Source of the DNA: Desulfovibrio inopinatus DSM 10711
GTDB taxonomy: Bacteria; Desulfobacterota; Desulfovibrionia; Desulfovibrionales; Desulfovibrionaceae
Length of the DNA stretch: 64,000 nt
Reading direction: 5' to 3'
Assembly: GCF_000429305.1 (NCBI RefSeq)
Contig: NZ_AUBP01000025.1
Coordinates: 84,373 to 148,372 of the forward strand
Shown: positions 8,921-19,241 of the stretch, piece by piece
Layout: the number at the start of each line of letters is the position of its first letter
Numbering within the stretch: position 1 is the first letter of the stretch
Notes under the pieces: generated by a model
The model's input: only the letters and a program-made list of their open reading frames with translations
Database searches by the model: none
Told to the model about the DNA's origin: nothing
Made by a program: the position numbers and the translations under genes

Positions 8921-11017
8921 TTAGAGAAAAGTAATTTCTGCTCTCGCCGTATCTTTATCCAGCGGCTTCACCACAATTTTCACCCGCTCTTTCATATATT
9001 CCGCCGCGCCATTTAAAATTCCTTCAAAATAATCAAAAAGTCCCCGCTTTGAATGATAGTTCATAAAAAGCACGTTCCCTTTATCTTCGTAGGTAAACTT
9101 TGGAGGCTTGATCCCTGGATGATCTTTCGTCAACTGAGTATGAGTATCATTCATGTGGAGGTAGAAATCTTTCAGCGTTTGAGCCTTAAAGTACCGTCGG
9201 TACATCTTGTAAAACATAGGAATCGTAAATTTACCAAAGCCCATAAAGATGTCTCGCTGGCTTTTCCCCGTCAACGATGTGAGCACTTCAGCCATTTGAT
9301 GGAGCACGGTATCGGGATAACTGGCAGTCGGTAAAAATACCGGGTTTCCCAAAGCGCTCTCCATTTGATCATAGATGTTTTTATTGAAGCGCTCTTTCAC
9401 GTAATCTTGCATCATTTTGGGCAAAACACCTCGCATTTCGCTGCCAGACGACTTGAGCATCAATTGGCTTTTGTTCTGGTCTGCAGAGAAATCCATACTC
9501 ATGGAGAGCAACTCTTGGGACAACTCAGCCAAATCACGAGTCGCGTGAGCGGCTTGATCTGCACCCTCGTCAGCTTCATGAGCAATACGTGCGATCTCTT
9601 CAATATTTTGATTAATTTCCTCTGCTGCGGAAGACTGTTCCTCTGCTGCAGTTGCTATTTGTGAAACACGAAGAACCATATCCTCAATCTTTTTCAAGAT
9701 GTCTTCCAACGCCAGTCCAGCGCCATTGGAGAGTTTGGTGCTCTCATTAACCTGTTTTTCGGTCTGCTTCATCGTATCCACAGCATGATTGGAACGCTGT
9801 TGGATTTCATGAATGGCAACTTCAACTTCTTTCGTTGCACCCATCGTTTTTTCAGCAAGCTTCCGGACTTCATCGGCAACAACAGCAAACCCACGACCAG
9901 CTTCCCCAGCCCGCGCCGCTTCAATCGCAGCATTTAACGCAAGTAAATTTGTCTGGTCGGCAATATCATTAATGACATTGATGATGCGTCCGATTTCTTC
10001 GGCTTGACTATTGAGCTGTCCCAATACCGCACCAAGCTTTGCCGACGATTGTGAGACATTATTGATACCATCAACGGCCTTTGTGACGAGCATAACACCT
10101 TGGGCTGCCGATTTACTGGCTTCATCAGCAGCACTTGAAGTAACAGCGGCATTTTGGGCAACTTCCATAACCGTTGCCGTCATTTCTTCCATCGCAGTCG
10201 CCACGGTATCTGTTTGTTTTTTTTGCTCTCGAGCTCCTCGTGCTTGTTCGTCAGCAGATGCAGAAAGCTCTTCAGAAGCAGATGCAAGGCGTTGTGCTAA
10301 GTCGCTGACTTCACGGCTTGCTTCAACCATTTGTTCATTATGCTTCAATACTTCTTTTTGTTGTTCCCTCACATCAGATATGTCGGCAAGCAATTCCGTA
10401 CTTCCTAAAACATCACCTTTGGTATTCGAAATAATATTAACCGCAATTTTGGCGGGGACAACGCGCTTGTCCCATAAGATAACATCTTTTTCTGTAACCA
10501 TATTTTGTTTACTATGAATTGCATTTTCAGTCGTCGATGTATTCTTTTTATTATAAAATGCCATCCCAGCATTCACTCCGACGATATCAGTCTCTTTTTT
10601 TTTCAAAAAATCCATTGTCGCATTGCTGGCATACGCAATAGTATTATCTTTACGGCACACAACAACAGGCATGCCAATCGATTTAATTGCATTACGGCAA
10701 AAAGATATTTCTTCAAGTGTCACTTCCAAAACGCTAGCAAATCTCTGCCCTAAAACTCCTAGATTTTTACACTCAGAAAGGACTGTATTTTTTAATGTTT
10801 GCTCGTCTTGTACATTTTCCAAAAGTGCAAGCAAAGAGCGAGATGACGAATCGGCAAAAACGATTGCACCAAAGGCAACAAGAGCACTTACGGCAACCGC
10901 AGTATAATACATCCATTGCAAATCCAACCAGAAGGCAACCGAGAGGATACTCACTGTGACAATCCACAGTCCTATGACGACCTGTCGAATACCTAAACGG
11001 ATCTTATTTTCTGACAT
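8921..11017 (-). CDS. Methyl-accepting chemotaxis protein with PAS and C-terminal H-NOX heme domain
   Basis: A chemoreceptor fused to a gas-binding heme domain. Two hydrophobic helices lie at about 11-30 and 35-55 with almost no periplasmic loop, so sensing must be internal. A PAS domain follows (about 108-215), then the methyl-accepting signalling domain (about 240-490) with the standard tip ([17 protein letters not shown]). Residues 528-698 match the H-NOX (HNOB) family: the domain starts M-R-G, the proximal heme ligand is H626 (MNDTHTQLT), and the heme-propionate motif Y-x-S-x-R is Y654-S656-R658. Y663 aligns with the distal tyrosine (Y140 of the Thermoanaerobacter protein) linked to O2 binding. 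GGAG precedes the start. It heads the che cluster. Confidence 0.93.
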   Translation of the reverse strand: MSENKIRLGIRQVVIGLWIVTVSILSVAFWLDLQWMYYTAVAVSALVAFGAIVFADSSSRSLLALLENVQDEQTLKNTVLSECKNLGVLGQRFASVLEVTLEEISFCRNAIKSIGMPVVVCRKDNTIAYASNATMDFLKKKETDIVGVNAGMAFYNKKNTSTTENAIHSKQNMVTEKDVILWDKRVVPAKIAVNIISNTKGDVLGSTELLADISDVREQQKEVLKHNEQMVEASREVSDLAQRLASASEELSASADEQARGAREQKKQTDTVATAMEEMTATVMEVAQNAAVTSSAADEASKSAAQGVMLVTKAVDGINNVSQSSAKLGAVLGQLNSQAEEIGRIINVINDIADQTNLLALNAAIEAARAGEAGRGFAVVADEVRKLAEKTMGATKEVEVAIHEIQQRSNHAVDTMKQTEKQVNESTKLSNGAGLALEDILKKIEDMVLRVSQIATAAEEQSSAAEEINQNIEEIARIAHEADEGADQAAHATRDLAELSQELLSMSMDFSADQNKSQLMLKSSGSEMRGVLPKMMQDYVKERFNKNIYDQMESALGNPVFLPTASYPDTVLHQMAEVLTSLTGKSQRDIFMGFGKFTIPMFYKMYRRYFKAQTLKDFYLHMNDTHTQLTKDHPGIKPPKFTYEDKGNVLFMNYHSKRGLFDYFEGILNGAAEYMKERVKIVVKPLDKDTARAEITFL

Positions 11018-11338
11018 GGAATAAACTCCGGGTTAAGACAGTTCAATACGTAAAACACTGCAAGATAATTCAGTTTTCGCAATCGTATCGTCCGCCTCGC
11101 GTACAAGACAAGAATCTAAACGACGTGGTTTTTATTACAGGTCTCATTAAAACTTGGCAATCAAAAACACTAATACTTCTACCATGAAGGCAAGATAAAC
11201 AGACAAGGACGAGCTCTACAAACAGCAATCGAGAGAAAGATCGAGATGCGATAAACAATAAGTCGACAGAATAAAATCAACATTGATTGATGGATCTATT
11301 TTACAATTCTATTCACTAACGCAATAGAGACACTGAAA
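11018..11338 (-). other. Intergenic region upstream of the H-NOX receptor gene
   Basis: This 321-bp gap should contain the promoter for the chemotaxis cluster on the minus strand and the 3' end of the dedA transcript. I found no convincing gene, strong hairpin or repeat. Short open frames in it lack a ribosome-binding site. Confidence 0.4.
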
Positions 11339-11905
11339 CTACTTCTTCTTTCGCCACACCTTTCTCAGCCAAAACAGCAAAAGAACCCCGATGACAATCC
11401 CAAGAATAATCAATTCCGCATTATGGACATCATGAAGCACTTCTTGGACAACTTTTCCAAAAAAGAACCCACAATATCCAAATATAATAGCCCAAACGAG
11501 AGCACCAATAGCATTGAGTAGAAAAAACTTTTTCCCACTAATATCTGTTGTCCCTAGAATGAAAGGAGTCAAATTACGTAAACCATAAAAAAAACGAAAA
11601 CTCAGAATGAGAATTTCGTGATAACGGGACAACATGCGATGAACAGTACCAACACGAGCTTTCCATTTCTCACGTTTATTAATGAATTGTTTCCCTTTGA
11701 ATCGGCCAATATAAAAAGCAAACTGATCACCGCACAAACTTCCACAAAAAGCAGTTGCAATAACAAGATGAAGATCAAGGCCATACACAGGAGATTGGGC
11801 CAAGAAACCAGCAACAAGGAGGATAGTTTCACCTTCAAGGAAGGTACCGAGAAACAAAGCGGCATAGCCATAGGTCTGTATAACATATTCCAACGACGGA
11901 AACAT
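11339..11905 (-). CDS. DedA family (SNARE-associated/VTT domain) membrane protein
   Basis: The 188 residues form a polytopic inner-membrane protein of the DedA family, whose bacterial members are linked to membrane-potential homeostasis and recycling of undecaprenyl or phospholipid carriers. Family marks seen are an early segment with F-L-E (LGTFLEGETILLVAGFLAQ), the G-x-x-x-G-D-Q motif (FCGSLCGDQFAFYIGRFKG), the R-x-x-P/L-T-P-F loop (FFYGLRNLTPFILGTTDIS) and a C-terminal hydrophobic helix followed by a basic tail. An AAAGG element precedes the ATG. It is a single gene on this strand; the substrate is unknown. Confidence 0.88.
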   Translation of the reverse strand: MFPSLEYVIQTYGYAALFLGTFLEGETILLVAGFLAQSPVYGLDLHLVIATAFCGSLCGDQFAFYIGRFKGKQFINKREKWKARVGTVHRMLSRYHEILILSFRFFYGLRNLTPFILGTTDISGKKFFLLNAIGALVWAIIFGYCGFFFGKVVQEVLHDVHNAELIILGIVIGVLLLFWLRKVWRKKK

Positions 11906-12097
11906 GGAGCGCCTTTATTCTGTAAGTCGTCTGTCCATACTATATGGACGCTAAAAAAAAACCGCCATCACACAACAACAAAGTGAATATTCTCTGTTCT
12001 TCGTCAATATGTTGAAGAGAAATCGATGATATTACGTTAATGGCGAAGACGGTGCCGATAGACAATACACGAGAGTTCGTTTCAATACAGAGAAAGC

Positions 12098-12532
12098 TTA
12101 CAGTTCATGGGCTAAAGTTTGTGCAAAAGCATCGAACTTTGCTCCAAGAGCTTTTACAGCTTCATCAAATTCAGGTGGTGTATCAAATGGTTGAAAAGGT
12201 TTTCGTTGTACTTCACCGTCTTGGCGGTATCGCGCCACAATTTTCCAGAAAAGCGATCCCTCTCCATAATCAACAATATGAAGTTCAACGACAACGCCAA
12301 CGATACCTTGCTTAGATATTTTACGATTCAGCAAAGCAACCACTTTAGACTTTTCCTGAGATCCCCACGTTAAATCTTCTGTTAAAACACGAATTTCAAC
12401 GTTTCGAGATGTATCGGAAAATACCAGAGGCTTTGCGCCTTTCTGCGGAGAACGCACTTTGCGGGCGAAAAACGCAACAGCAATAACAACAACACTGGCC
12501 ACGATAGCGACTACAATAAACGACTCCGTCAT
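12098..12532 (-). CDS. Small membrane-anchored protein of unknown function
   Basis: I do not recognise this 144-residue protein. It has one N-terminal membrane helix (about 5-23, IVVAIVASVVVIAVAFFA) followed by a basic stretch, so the rest is probably cytoplasmic. The soluble part alternates strands and helices (VEIRVLTEDLTW, VGVVVELHIVDYGEGSLFW) and ends in a helix. A good ribosome-binding site (AAAGGA) precedes the ATG. It lies downstream of the ilvC terminator on the same strand, so it probably has its own promoter. Confidence 0.7.
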   Translation of the reverse strand: MTESFIVVAIVASVVVIAVAFFARKVRSPQKGAKPLVFSDTSRNVEIRVLTEDLTWGSQEKSKVVALLNRKISKQGIVGVVVELHIVDYGEGSLFWKIVARYRQDGEVQRKPFQPFDTPPEFDEAVKALGAKFDAFAQTLAHEL

Positions 12533-12598
12533 CTCAAAGTCCTTTGGCTACAATGTTTCAGCCTCGTCAAGGCGACGTTCTAGCAAAGAATAGAGCAT

Positions 12599-12633
12599 AA
12601 AAAAAGCCATGTCTTGCTGACATGGCTTTTTTT
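12599..12633 (-). terminator. Rho-independent terminator after ilvC
   Basis: Perfect inverted repeat AAAGCCATGTC - TTGCT - GACATGGCTTT, flanked by A and T runs on both sides. It lies 12 bp past the ilvC stop and would stop the ilvBHC transcript on the minus strand; its symmetry could also stop plus-strand transcripts. Confidence 0.9.
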
Positions 12634-12645
12634 ACAGAGAGTCGA

Positions 12646-13644
<999 letters not shown>

Positions 13645-13682
13645 TTAATAAAGTACTCTCGACAAGAAAAGGAATTCGGTCA

Positions 13683-14162
13683 TTACTGCATGCTACGCCG
13701 CATAGCAACAGCGCCTGTACGAATGACGTCCTTGATGCCGAAACGTTGTAAGAGATTGATGATCGCCTCGATCTTTCCATGGTCGCCGGTGATCTGAATA
13801 GTAAGTTCGTCAAGATCGACATCAACGACCTTGCATCGAAAGATGTCTACAATTCGCAAAATTTCTGCTCGTTTGCCTTCTTCAGCATTGACTTTGATCA
13901 GCATCATCTCACGTTCAACGGACTTAGTTCCCGTCAAATCGATAACTTTGATCACGGTAACGAGTTTGCGAAGTTGTTTAATGATTTGTTCGATGATCTG
14001 GTCATCGCCCGTCGTGGTTATGGTCATGTGGGAGACACCCGCTTCGAGCGTCGGAGCCACATTGAGGGTTTCAATATTGAATCCCCGTCCACTGAACAGA
14101 CCAGCCACACGTGACAGGACGCCGGGTTCGTTCTCCATCAGGATGGATAGAATATGTCGCAT
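13683..14162 (-). CDS. ilvH: Acetolactate synthase small (regulatory) subunit
   Basis: Regulatory subunit that binds valine and activates the large subunit. The 159 residues start with an ACT domain (HILSILMENEPGVLSRVAG, then FSGRGFNIETLNVAP) and have the typical C-terminal domain (VDLDELTIQITGDHGKIEA, RTGAVAMRR). Length and domain content are normal for the family. It starts 11 bp after ilvB with AAAAGGGGG as ribosome-binding site and is followed after 47 bp by ilvC. Confidence 0.96.
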   Translation of the reverse strand: MRHILSILMENEPGVLSRVAGLFSGRGFNIETLNVAPTLEAGVSHMTITTTGDDQIIEQIIKQLRKLVTVIKVIDLTGTKSVEREMMLIKVNAEEGKRAEILRIVDIFRCKVVDVDLDELTIQITGDHGKIEAIINLLQRFGIKDVIRTGAVAMRRSMQ

Positions 14163-14173
14163 GTGCCCCCCTT

Positions 14174-15865
14174 TTAGACCAGAATCATATCGGTGAGAGA
14201 CTTGCCGGCCGGGACCATGGGCGAAACATTTTCCATCGGATCGACAGACACGTCGACAATAACCGTGCTTTTCAGTGCAAATGCTTCGCGCAAGGTGCTT
14301 TCCACAGCGTCAGGATCGGTGATCTGAAATCCGGTAGCACCGTATGCTTCGGCCAATTTGACGAAATCCGGGGCTACATCAAGGCAAGTCGAGCAGTAGT
14401 TTTCTTGGTAAAAAAGTTCTTGCCACTGTCGCACCATGCCGAGATATCCATTATTCAAAATGACAATTTTTACGGGTAAACCGTAGCAGACCGCAGTCGC
14501 CATTTCCTGGATATTCATCTGAATGGAGCCGTCTCCGGCAATATCGATAACGAGCTTGTCGGGAAAAGCCATTTGAGCACCGATAGCCGCGGGAAAACCA
14601 TAGCCCATAGTGCCAAGTCCGCCCGAACTGATAAACGTTCGCGGGTACTTGAACTTGTAAAACTGCGCGGCCCACATTTGGTTCTGGCCAACTTCTGTAG
14701 TGATGATGGCCTCACCGCGAGTAATTTTGTAAATAGATTCAACAACGGCTTGAGGCTTGATCACTCCAGGTTTGGACTCGTAGTGCAACGGTTTGGTCGT
14801 TGCCCATTCATGAATCTGTTCGAGCCACTCCTTATGTGGGGGCAAGCAGTCATCGCCTTTCAAGCATGGTTCGATTTCCGACCGGAGAGCGCTTAAAAAT
14901 TCACGACAACCGGAAACGACGGGAACATGGACAGCAACATTCTTCTGAATTGATGTCGGGTCGATATCAATGTGAACCAACGTCGCTTTCTTGGCAAAGG
15001 TAGTCACTTTTCCCGTGACGCGGTCATCGAATCGGGCGCCCACGGCTAAAATAAGATCGGCTTCGGAGACGGCGTGGTTAGCAGTGTAGGTGCCGTGCAT
15101 ACCGAGCATGCCGAGAAATAACGGATCCTCGCCCGGAATGCATCCAAGGCCCATCAAAGTTGCCGTCACCGGAATTTGACAGGTAGTCGCAAGCCACTGC
15201 AAATCGTCGTGCGCATTGGAAGCAATGACACCGCCACCTGCATAGATGAGCGGTTTTTTTGCCTTTCGAATGAGATCGACAACCCGACGAACCTGTTTCT
15301 TGTTTGGTTCATATGTCGGATTATAGCTACGCATATGAACCGTTTCTGGGTAATGATAGGTCGTTTTTGACGCAAGGATATCTTTCGGCAAGTCGACCAA
15401 AACAGGTCCCGGCCGTCCCGAGCGGGCCAAATAAAATGCTTCTTTTATGGTCGCAGCCATCTCTTTGATGTCCTTGACCAGATAATTGTGCTTTGTGCAC
15501 GGTCGTGAAATCCCGACAATATCGACTTCCTGAAAGGCATCGTTACCGATGAGCGGCGTGGGCACCTGTCCAGTAAAAATAACGACGGGAATCGAGTCCA
15601 TGTACGCCGTTGCAATCCCCGTAACCGTATTGGTAGCACCGGGGCCCGAGGTGACGAGACATACGCCAACTTTCCCTTTGGCCCTGGCATATCCATCAGC
15701 AGCGTGGATTGCGCCCTGTTCATGACGCGTTAGAATATGCGTCAAGGGATACTGCGGGAGATGGTGGTAAATATCAATAACCGCACCACCGGGATAGCCG
15801 AACATAACGTCGACACCTTCCCGGACCAGACTTTCCAGGAGAATCTGGGCCCCGGTCAATTCCAT
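14174..15865 (-). CDS. ilvB: Acetolactate synthase large (catalytic) subunit
   Basis: Thiamine-diphosphate enzyme that condenses pyruvate with pyruvate or 2-oxobutyrate, starting branched-chain amino acid synthesis. The 563 residues have the three expected domains: N-terminal PYR domain with the catalytic glutamate ([17 protein letters not shown]), a central FAD-binding domain ([26 protein letters not shown]), and the C-terminal PP domain with the TPP motif ([12 protein letters not shown] ending in [12 protein letters not shown]). GGAGG precedes the ATG. Only one base separates it from the upstream DUF465 gene, and ilvH follows at 11 bp, so these genes form one operon. Confidence 0.97.
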   Translation of the reverse strand: MELTGAQILLESLVREGVDVMFGYPGGAVIDIYHHLPQYPLTHILTRHEQGAIHAADGYARAKGKVGVCLVTSGPGATNTVTGIATAYMDSIPVVIFTGQVPTPLIGNDAFQEVDIVGISRPCTKHNYLVKDIKEMAATIKEAFYLARSGRPGPVLVDLPKDILASKTTYHYPETVHMRSYNPTYEPNKKQVRRVVDLIRKAKKPLIYAGGGVIASNAHDDLQWLATTCQIPVTATLMGLGCIPGEDPLFLGMLGMHGTYTANHAVSEADLILAVGARFDDRVTGKVTTFAKKATLVHIDIDPTSIQKNVAVHVPVVSGCREFLSALRSEIEPCLKGDDCLPPHKEWLEQIHEWATTKPLHYESKPGVIKPQAVVESIYKITRGEAIITTEVGQNQMWAAQFYKFKYPRTFISSGGLGTMGYGFPAAIGAQMAFPDKLVIDIAGDGSIQMNIQEMATAVCYGLPVKIVILNNGYLGMVRQWQELFYQENYCSTCLDVAPDFVKLAEAYGATGFQITDPDAVESTLREAFALKSTVIVDVSVDPMENVSPMVPAGKSLTDMILV

Positions 15866-15866
15866 G

Positions 15867-16100
15867 TTAGTTCGCCTCCGCCTTGCGGTATTGTTCCAAA
15901 AGACTCATCATTTCAGTTTTGCCAGCAAGTTTCTTTTTCTTCAGTTCCTTGACTTCAAGGTCTTCTTCAGGAGTGAGGAAAGGCTTGCTTTCGTACTTTT
16001 CAAGGATCTTTTCGAACTGGATGTGCTCTTCATACAGGCCCTTGAGTTCCGCGTTCTCATCAACGATTTTGGCGATAAGATCCAGATCGCGTTGTTCCAT
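15867..16100 (-). CDS. YdcH-type (DUF465) small coiled-coil protein
   Basis: The 77 residues are highly charged and helical, with a heptad-like pattern ([20 protein letters not shown]) and the family-like central motif [23 protein letters not shown]465 proteins are short alpha-hairpins of unknown role. The stop codon lies one base upstream of the ilvB start, so translation of ilvB may be coupled to this small gene. A clear AGGAGA element precedes the ATG. Confidence 0.85.
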   Translation of the reverse strand: MEQRDLDLIAKIVDENAELKGLYEEHIQFEKILEKYESKPFLTPEEDLEVKELKKKKLAGKTEMMSLLEQYRKAEAN

Positions 16101-16126
16101 GGTCCTGTCTCCTTGTGTTGATTGTG

Positions 16127-16465
16127 TTAATTAGCGAAAGGGGCCAAATCGGCCCAATTCGGTTCCGTATTGGAAACAACGTGCAAGGTCTTTTGTCGTG
16201 ACAATTGTCCTTGCACAATAGTCACCTTATTCTTTGAAACGTGGAAAAGATTCGCGATAAAAGCGACAAGCGCTTTATTCGCCTTATTGTCTACGGCAGG
16301 AGCATTGAGTCGGATTTTAAGCCGATCTTGGTGCAGACCGACAATCCCATTTTTTTTGGCATTGGGAGAGACAACAACGCGCAGAACAACACGTCCGTCA
16401 GTATTTCTGCTGACGAAGGAAGGTCGCGCTGTTGTATTTTCTGTGTCTAATGTACTCATCTTCAC
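16127..16465 (-). CDS. DUF167 (YggU family) protein
   Basis: The 112 residues contain the DUF167 fold: VVLRVVVSPNAKKNGIVGLH, then LKIRLNAPAVDNKANKALVAFIANLF and a final VTIVQGQLSRQKTLHV strand. The A-x-D-x-K-A-N-x-x-L signature is the family hallmark. The biochemical function of the family is not established. Its close position before the DUF465 and ilvB genes and after yggT matches the frequent yggT-yggU neighbourhood. The N-terminal 20 residues are variable; an internal start is possible. Confidence 0.88.
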   Translation of the reverse strand: MKMSTLDTENTTARPSFVSRNTDGRVVLRVVVSPNAKKNGIVGLHQDRLKIRLNAPAVDNKANKALVAFIANLFHVSKNKVTIVQGQLSRQKTLHVVSNTEPNWADLAPFAN

Positions 16466-16570
16466 CCAATCTGCCTATCAAGACTGTCGCAGAACACCGA
16501 CGCACACACAGCGGAAAGTATAATTTCATCGTCTGCATAGTGACTCCGGCGTTCCCTTTGTTCATTGACT

Positions 16571-16864
16571 CTATACAGCTAGTGAACGTAGCGTGTTGAC
16601 AAGAAAAATCTGCAGAAACTGGATGACGATAATCACCACAATGGGAGAAAGGTCAAAACCGCTTATAACGATAAACGGCATAAGGCTCCGGATACGCCTA
16701 TAGACCGGTTCGGTGACAGCATACAAAAAACGAACAATCGGATTGTACGGGTCGGGACGTACCCAGGAGAGCAGAGCCGAAATGATGACAATCCAAAAAT
16801 ATAAATTAAGAACGATGCTAATAACGTAAGCCAAAGCGTCGAAAAAATTGCCGATGATCTCCAT
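16571..16864 (-). CDS. YggT family integral membrane protein
   Basis: The 97 residues contain two hydrophobic segments (about 10-30 and 65-92) separated by the conserved loop WVRPDPYNPIVRFLYAVTEPVYRRIR. YggT proteins are inner-membrane proteins that in other bacteria are linked to cell-division placement or osmotic tolerance; the molecular role is unclear. AAGGAG precedes the ATG. It is the first gene of the run that continues with the DUF167, DUF465 and ilv genes. Confidence 0.9.
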   Translation of the reverse strand: MEIIGNFFDALAYVISIVLNLYFWIVIISALLSWVRPDPYNPIVRFLYAVTEPVYRRIRSLMPFIVISGFDLSPIVVIIVIQFLQIFLVNTLRSLAV

Positions 16865-17005
16865 TCAATCTCCTTGGCAAACCCTTGAGAAGTACTCTCA
16901 GGGACAACAATTAACCTTGACGAAATGTGGCATACCGACAGTGACAAATCAAGTGGTTTTTGGCGCTGCTTATACTGAACAGCCTGTTGTTATTCGAAAA
17001 TCGGG

Positions 17006-17668
17006 TTACGACAATGCGTGTTGTAAACACTGTTTAAGGCTTATAAAACCAGGTATATGCATTTGTGCCGAAAGTTCAGGATTCTTGAACGACCAAAACA
17101 TGACTCCAGCAGCTTGCGCTGTCTCCTGATCAATATGCGAATCACCGATATATCCGACCTCGTCACGTTCAAGTTTCCAGGCTTCAAGAATGCGATGAAC
17201 TCCCTCTGGATTTGGTTTGGAGCGAGAAACTTTTATCGATGTAATCACGGGGAAAAAATACCCTTCCAGATCAAACATCGTTAAGAGCAATTCCATGGTG
17301 TTTGTCCGGTTTGTATTGATAGCCATTTTAATATTTTTGGCACGCAATAGATTGAGAACCGGAAGCAAGCCCTCCTCCATGTGCATATACGGTACAATCT
17401 CTCTATAATCGATATCTTGGCGGACTTCATCAGCTTCAGCAAGCTTATCCGCAGGTAATATATACGCGAGAGATTCTTTGACGGTATGAACATGAACGTA
17501 TGCTTCTTCGTCCGGTGTCATGGGTAAAAAACCCAAACGTTGTCGTACAAGATTATAATATTGCCGATTGGCATCCAGAGAATTAAACAAAACACCGTCA
17601 CAATCAAAAATAACGCCTTTGAGATTTTTGAGAAAATCAGGTGTCGCTAAGGGATTGCACACGTACAT
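17006..17668 (-). CDS. HAD superfamily hydrolase (phosphoglycolate phosphatase-like)
   Basis: The 220 residues show the HAD signature motifs: I, VIFDCDGVLFNS with the nucleophile Asp and acid Asp; II, MAINTNRTNT; III, SKPNPEG with lysine; IV, GYIGDSHIDQETAQAAG. The helical cap after motif I places it in subfamily I, like Gph or PpaX. The exact substrate is not predictable. AAGGAGG precedes the start. It lies 12 bp after the unrecognised gene at 17681-18487 on the same strand and is probably co-transcribed with it. Confidence 0.88.
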   Translation of the reverse strand: MYVCNPLATPDFLKNLKGVIFDCDGVLFNSLDANRQYYNLVRQRLGFLPMTPDEEAYVHVHTVKESLAYILPADKLAEADEVRQDIDYREIVPYMHMEEGLLPVLNLLRAKNIKMAINTNRTNTMELLLTMFDLEGYFFPVITSIKVSRSKPNPEGVHRILEAWKLERDEVGYIGDSHIDQETAQAAGVMFWSFKNPELSAQMHIPGFISLKQCLQHALS

Positions 17669-17680
17669 GGGAATCCTCCT

Positions 17681-18487
17681 TTACGATGCAATGACAACGA
17701 CCCGTTCAGCATTGAGCAAAGTAACATCTTCCACGGGTCTTTTTCGAAGAAGCAAATGATAACCGGGAACACGAGTAATTTGTAATCCAGAAACACGACA
17801 TTTAGCAGGCATGGCAATATTATCATCGAGCGGGCCAAATTGGACACCAAAATCTTTCCATGCATCAATCACCGTAGGATCAGAAACAAAAATGCCCGCT
17901 TCTTCGGGAAGCAATGTCAACATTGCCGACAATACAGTCGCCCACGGCATATCAAAGTGCTCTTCACCGAAACCAGACTGAATGACGGTAGCATCGCCCA
18001 GAGCATCGCCCTGCTCCATCCCAAGGTTATTTTCAAACTTCGACTTGACCTGATTAAACGAAGAATCCAGTTCAACCAGTTCAAGGTGCCGCTTTTGAAG
18101 CAACACACCGAGCCCCAAGACAAGCTGAGCTTTGGCCACACGCTCGTTTTGTCGTTTCGTTTCTTCGTTATCCGGAGAGGCTTGTCCCTCAAGAGCAGCC
18201 AAGATATTGCGGGATGACTCTTCGGACGTATTCGACGGTGCCCCAAAAATCGAAGCTAAGAGTGCGGGATCTGAAACTTGATTGGCAAGGGTATCGTAAT
18301 CACGCACCATCTGGCGAAACGTCTTGGGCTCTATGGGGAGTTCCAGAGGACGAAACATGTTCTCTTGTTCAGTCGTCTCAAGACCAGGATCAAAGAATTG
18401 AGCACAGGATTGTACTGCTGGAGATACAAAAGCCGGCAAAAGCGCTGGAGCATGAACCAGAAAAGAAGGGAAATCGTAAGAAGGCAT
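17681..18487 (-). CDS. Conserved-looking protein of unknown function
   Basis: I do not recognise this 268-residue protein. It starts at the ATG at 18487, which has AAAAAGGA about nine bases upstream; the frame stays open for 39 more codons upstream but without a site. It has no signal peptide or membrane helix. The middle is helical and charged (ETKRQNERVAKAQLVLGLGV, LLQKRHLELVELDSSFNQVK). The C-terminal part is richer in strands and ends VEDVTLLNAERVVVIAS. Neighbours are a small Cys-rich gene upstream (20 bp) and a HAD hydrolase downstream (12 bp), so the three form a likely operon. Function unknown. Confidence 0.7.
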   Translation of the reverse strand: MPSYDFPSFLVHAPALLPAFVSPAVQSCAQFFDPGLETTEQENMFRPLELPIEPKTFRQMVRDYDTLANQVSDPALLASIFGAPSNTSEESSRNILAALEGQASPDNEETKRQNERVAKAQLVLGLGVLLQKRHLELVELDSSFNQVKSKFENNLGMEQGDALGDATVIQSGFGEEHFDMPWATVLSAMLTLLPEEAGIFVSDPTVIDAWKDFGVQFGPLDDNIAMPAKCRVSGLQITRVPGYHLLLRKRPVEDVTLLNAERVVVIAS

Positions 18488-18507
18488 AAGGCGCGTCCTT
18501 TTTCTAT

Positions 18508-18888
18508 TCAGATATCGTTTTCGGGTTTGGCCGAAAAAGCCGGGCAACGACCCGGACAACGCGGCAGGGATTGGGCGCATAAGTCGCCCAACGCGTGGGC
18601 GCAACCAAGAAGGCTGTCAGTATCACCGGGGTGGTAAGCCTGACAATGAGTTTGTCGTTGCAGACTTTTTTGCATGCGCTCTTGTAAAATGCGTGTTGCA
18701 ACATCTTCACCTATATCGAAGTGTTCGGCATGTACAAGAAAATCATCAAATTCTTTCCCGAGTCGACGTAACTCTCGACAACGGATTTCCTGGTCTAAGC
18801 CAGGATTTTGATGTTCGGTCAACAGGCAACGCCCTTTCGCATAGTGTATGCAGTTTGTTCCAGGCATTCGCAAGAACTCAGCCGTCAT
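18508..18888 (-). CDS. Small Cys-rich protein of unknown function
   Basis: The 126 residues contain eight cysteines in two groups: an N-terminal one ([16 protein letters not shown], then IRCREL) and a C-terminal one ([30 protein letters not shown]). The spacing could hold a metal or an iron-sulfur cluster, but no known motif is matched. I chose the ATG at 18888, which has GGGAGGAAG directly upstream, over an ATG six codons earlier. It is the first gene of a three-gene run with the unknown gene and HAD hydrolase downstream, and is divergent from tatA. Confidence 0.65.
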   Translation of the reverse strand: MTAEFLRMPGTNCIHYAKGRCLLTEHQNPGLDQEIRCRELRRLGKEFDDFLVHAEHFDIGEDVATRILQERMQKSLQRQTHCQAYHPGDTDSLLGCAHALGDLCAQSLPRCPGRCPAFSAKPENDI

Positions 18889-18987
18889 ACTTCCTCCCTG
18901 TGGCATTTCTTAGCGAAGGGACCTATTCTTGACCATGAGTTGGCAGGCGTGTATAGCCTGCAACAAGTCATGCACTGGAGGAACGCT

Positions 18988-19182
18988 ATGATAGGTGGAA
19001 TCGGGTTTCCTGAATTAATCGTCATTTTAGTTATTGTGCTCATTATCTTCGGCGCCAACAAGCTTCCCGAAATTGGGCAAGGCATGGGCCGTGCCATTAA
19101 AAATTTCAAAAAGGCGACCAATGAGCCCGAAGAAATTGATGTTACACCCAAAAAGGATAACGCCGAAAACAAAGACAGCTAA
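18988..19182 (+). CDS. tatA: Sec-independent translocase subunit TatA/TatE
   Basis: Pore-forming subunit of the twin-arginine export system. The 64 residues have the TatA layout: short N-terminus, membrane helix ([20 protein letters not shown]), the hinge F-G-x-x-K-L-P-E, an amphipathic helix ([13 protein letters not shown]) and an acidic tail. The start at 18988 has GGAGG seven bases upstream; longer readings upstream are not supported. tatB and tatC are not nearby. It converges on a gene for an amidase that carries a twin-arginine signal. Confidence 0.95.
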   Translation: MIGGIGFPELIVILVIVLIIFGANKLPEIGQGMGRAIKNFKKATNEPEEIDVTPKKDNAENKDS

Positions 19183-19199
19183 TTCCAAATCGTTGAATT

Positions 19200-19232
19200 C
19201 GCCTCCTTACGAGATCCCCTCGTAGGGAGGCG
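19200..19232. terminator. Inverted repeat between convergent tatA and amidase genes
   Basis: Arms CGCCTCCTTACGAG and CTCGTAGGGAGGCG pair over 14 bases with one G-T wobble. It sits 18 bp after tatA and 10 bp past the amidase stop. There is no T run on either strand, so termination is likely but not typical. Confidence 0.55.
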
Positions 19233-19241
19233 GCGCCACGA

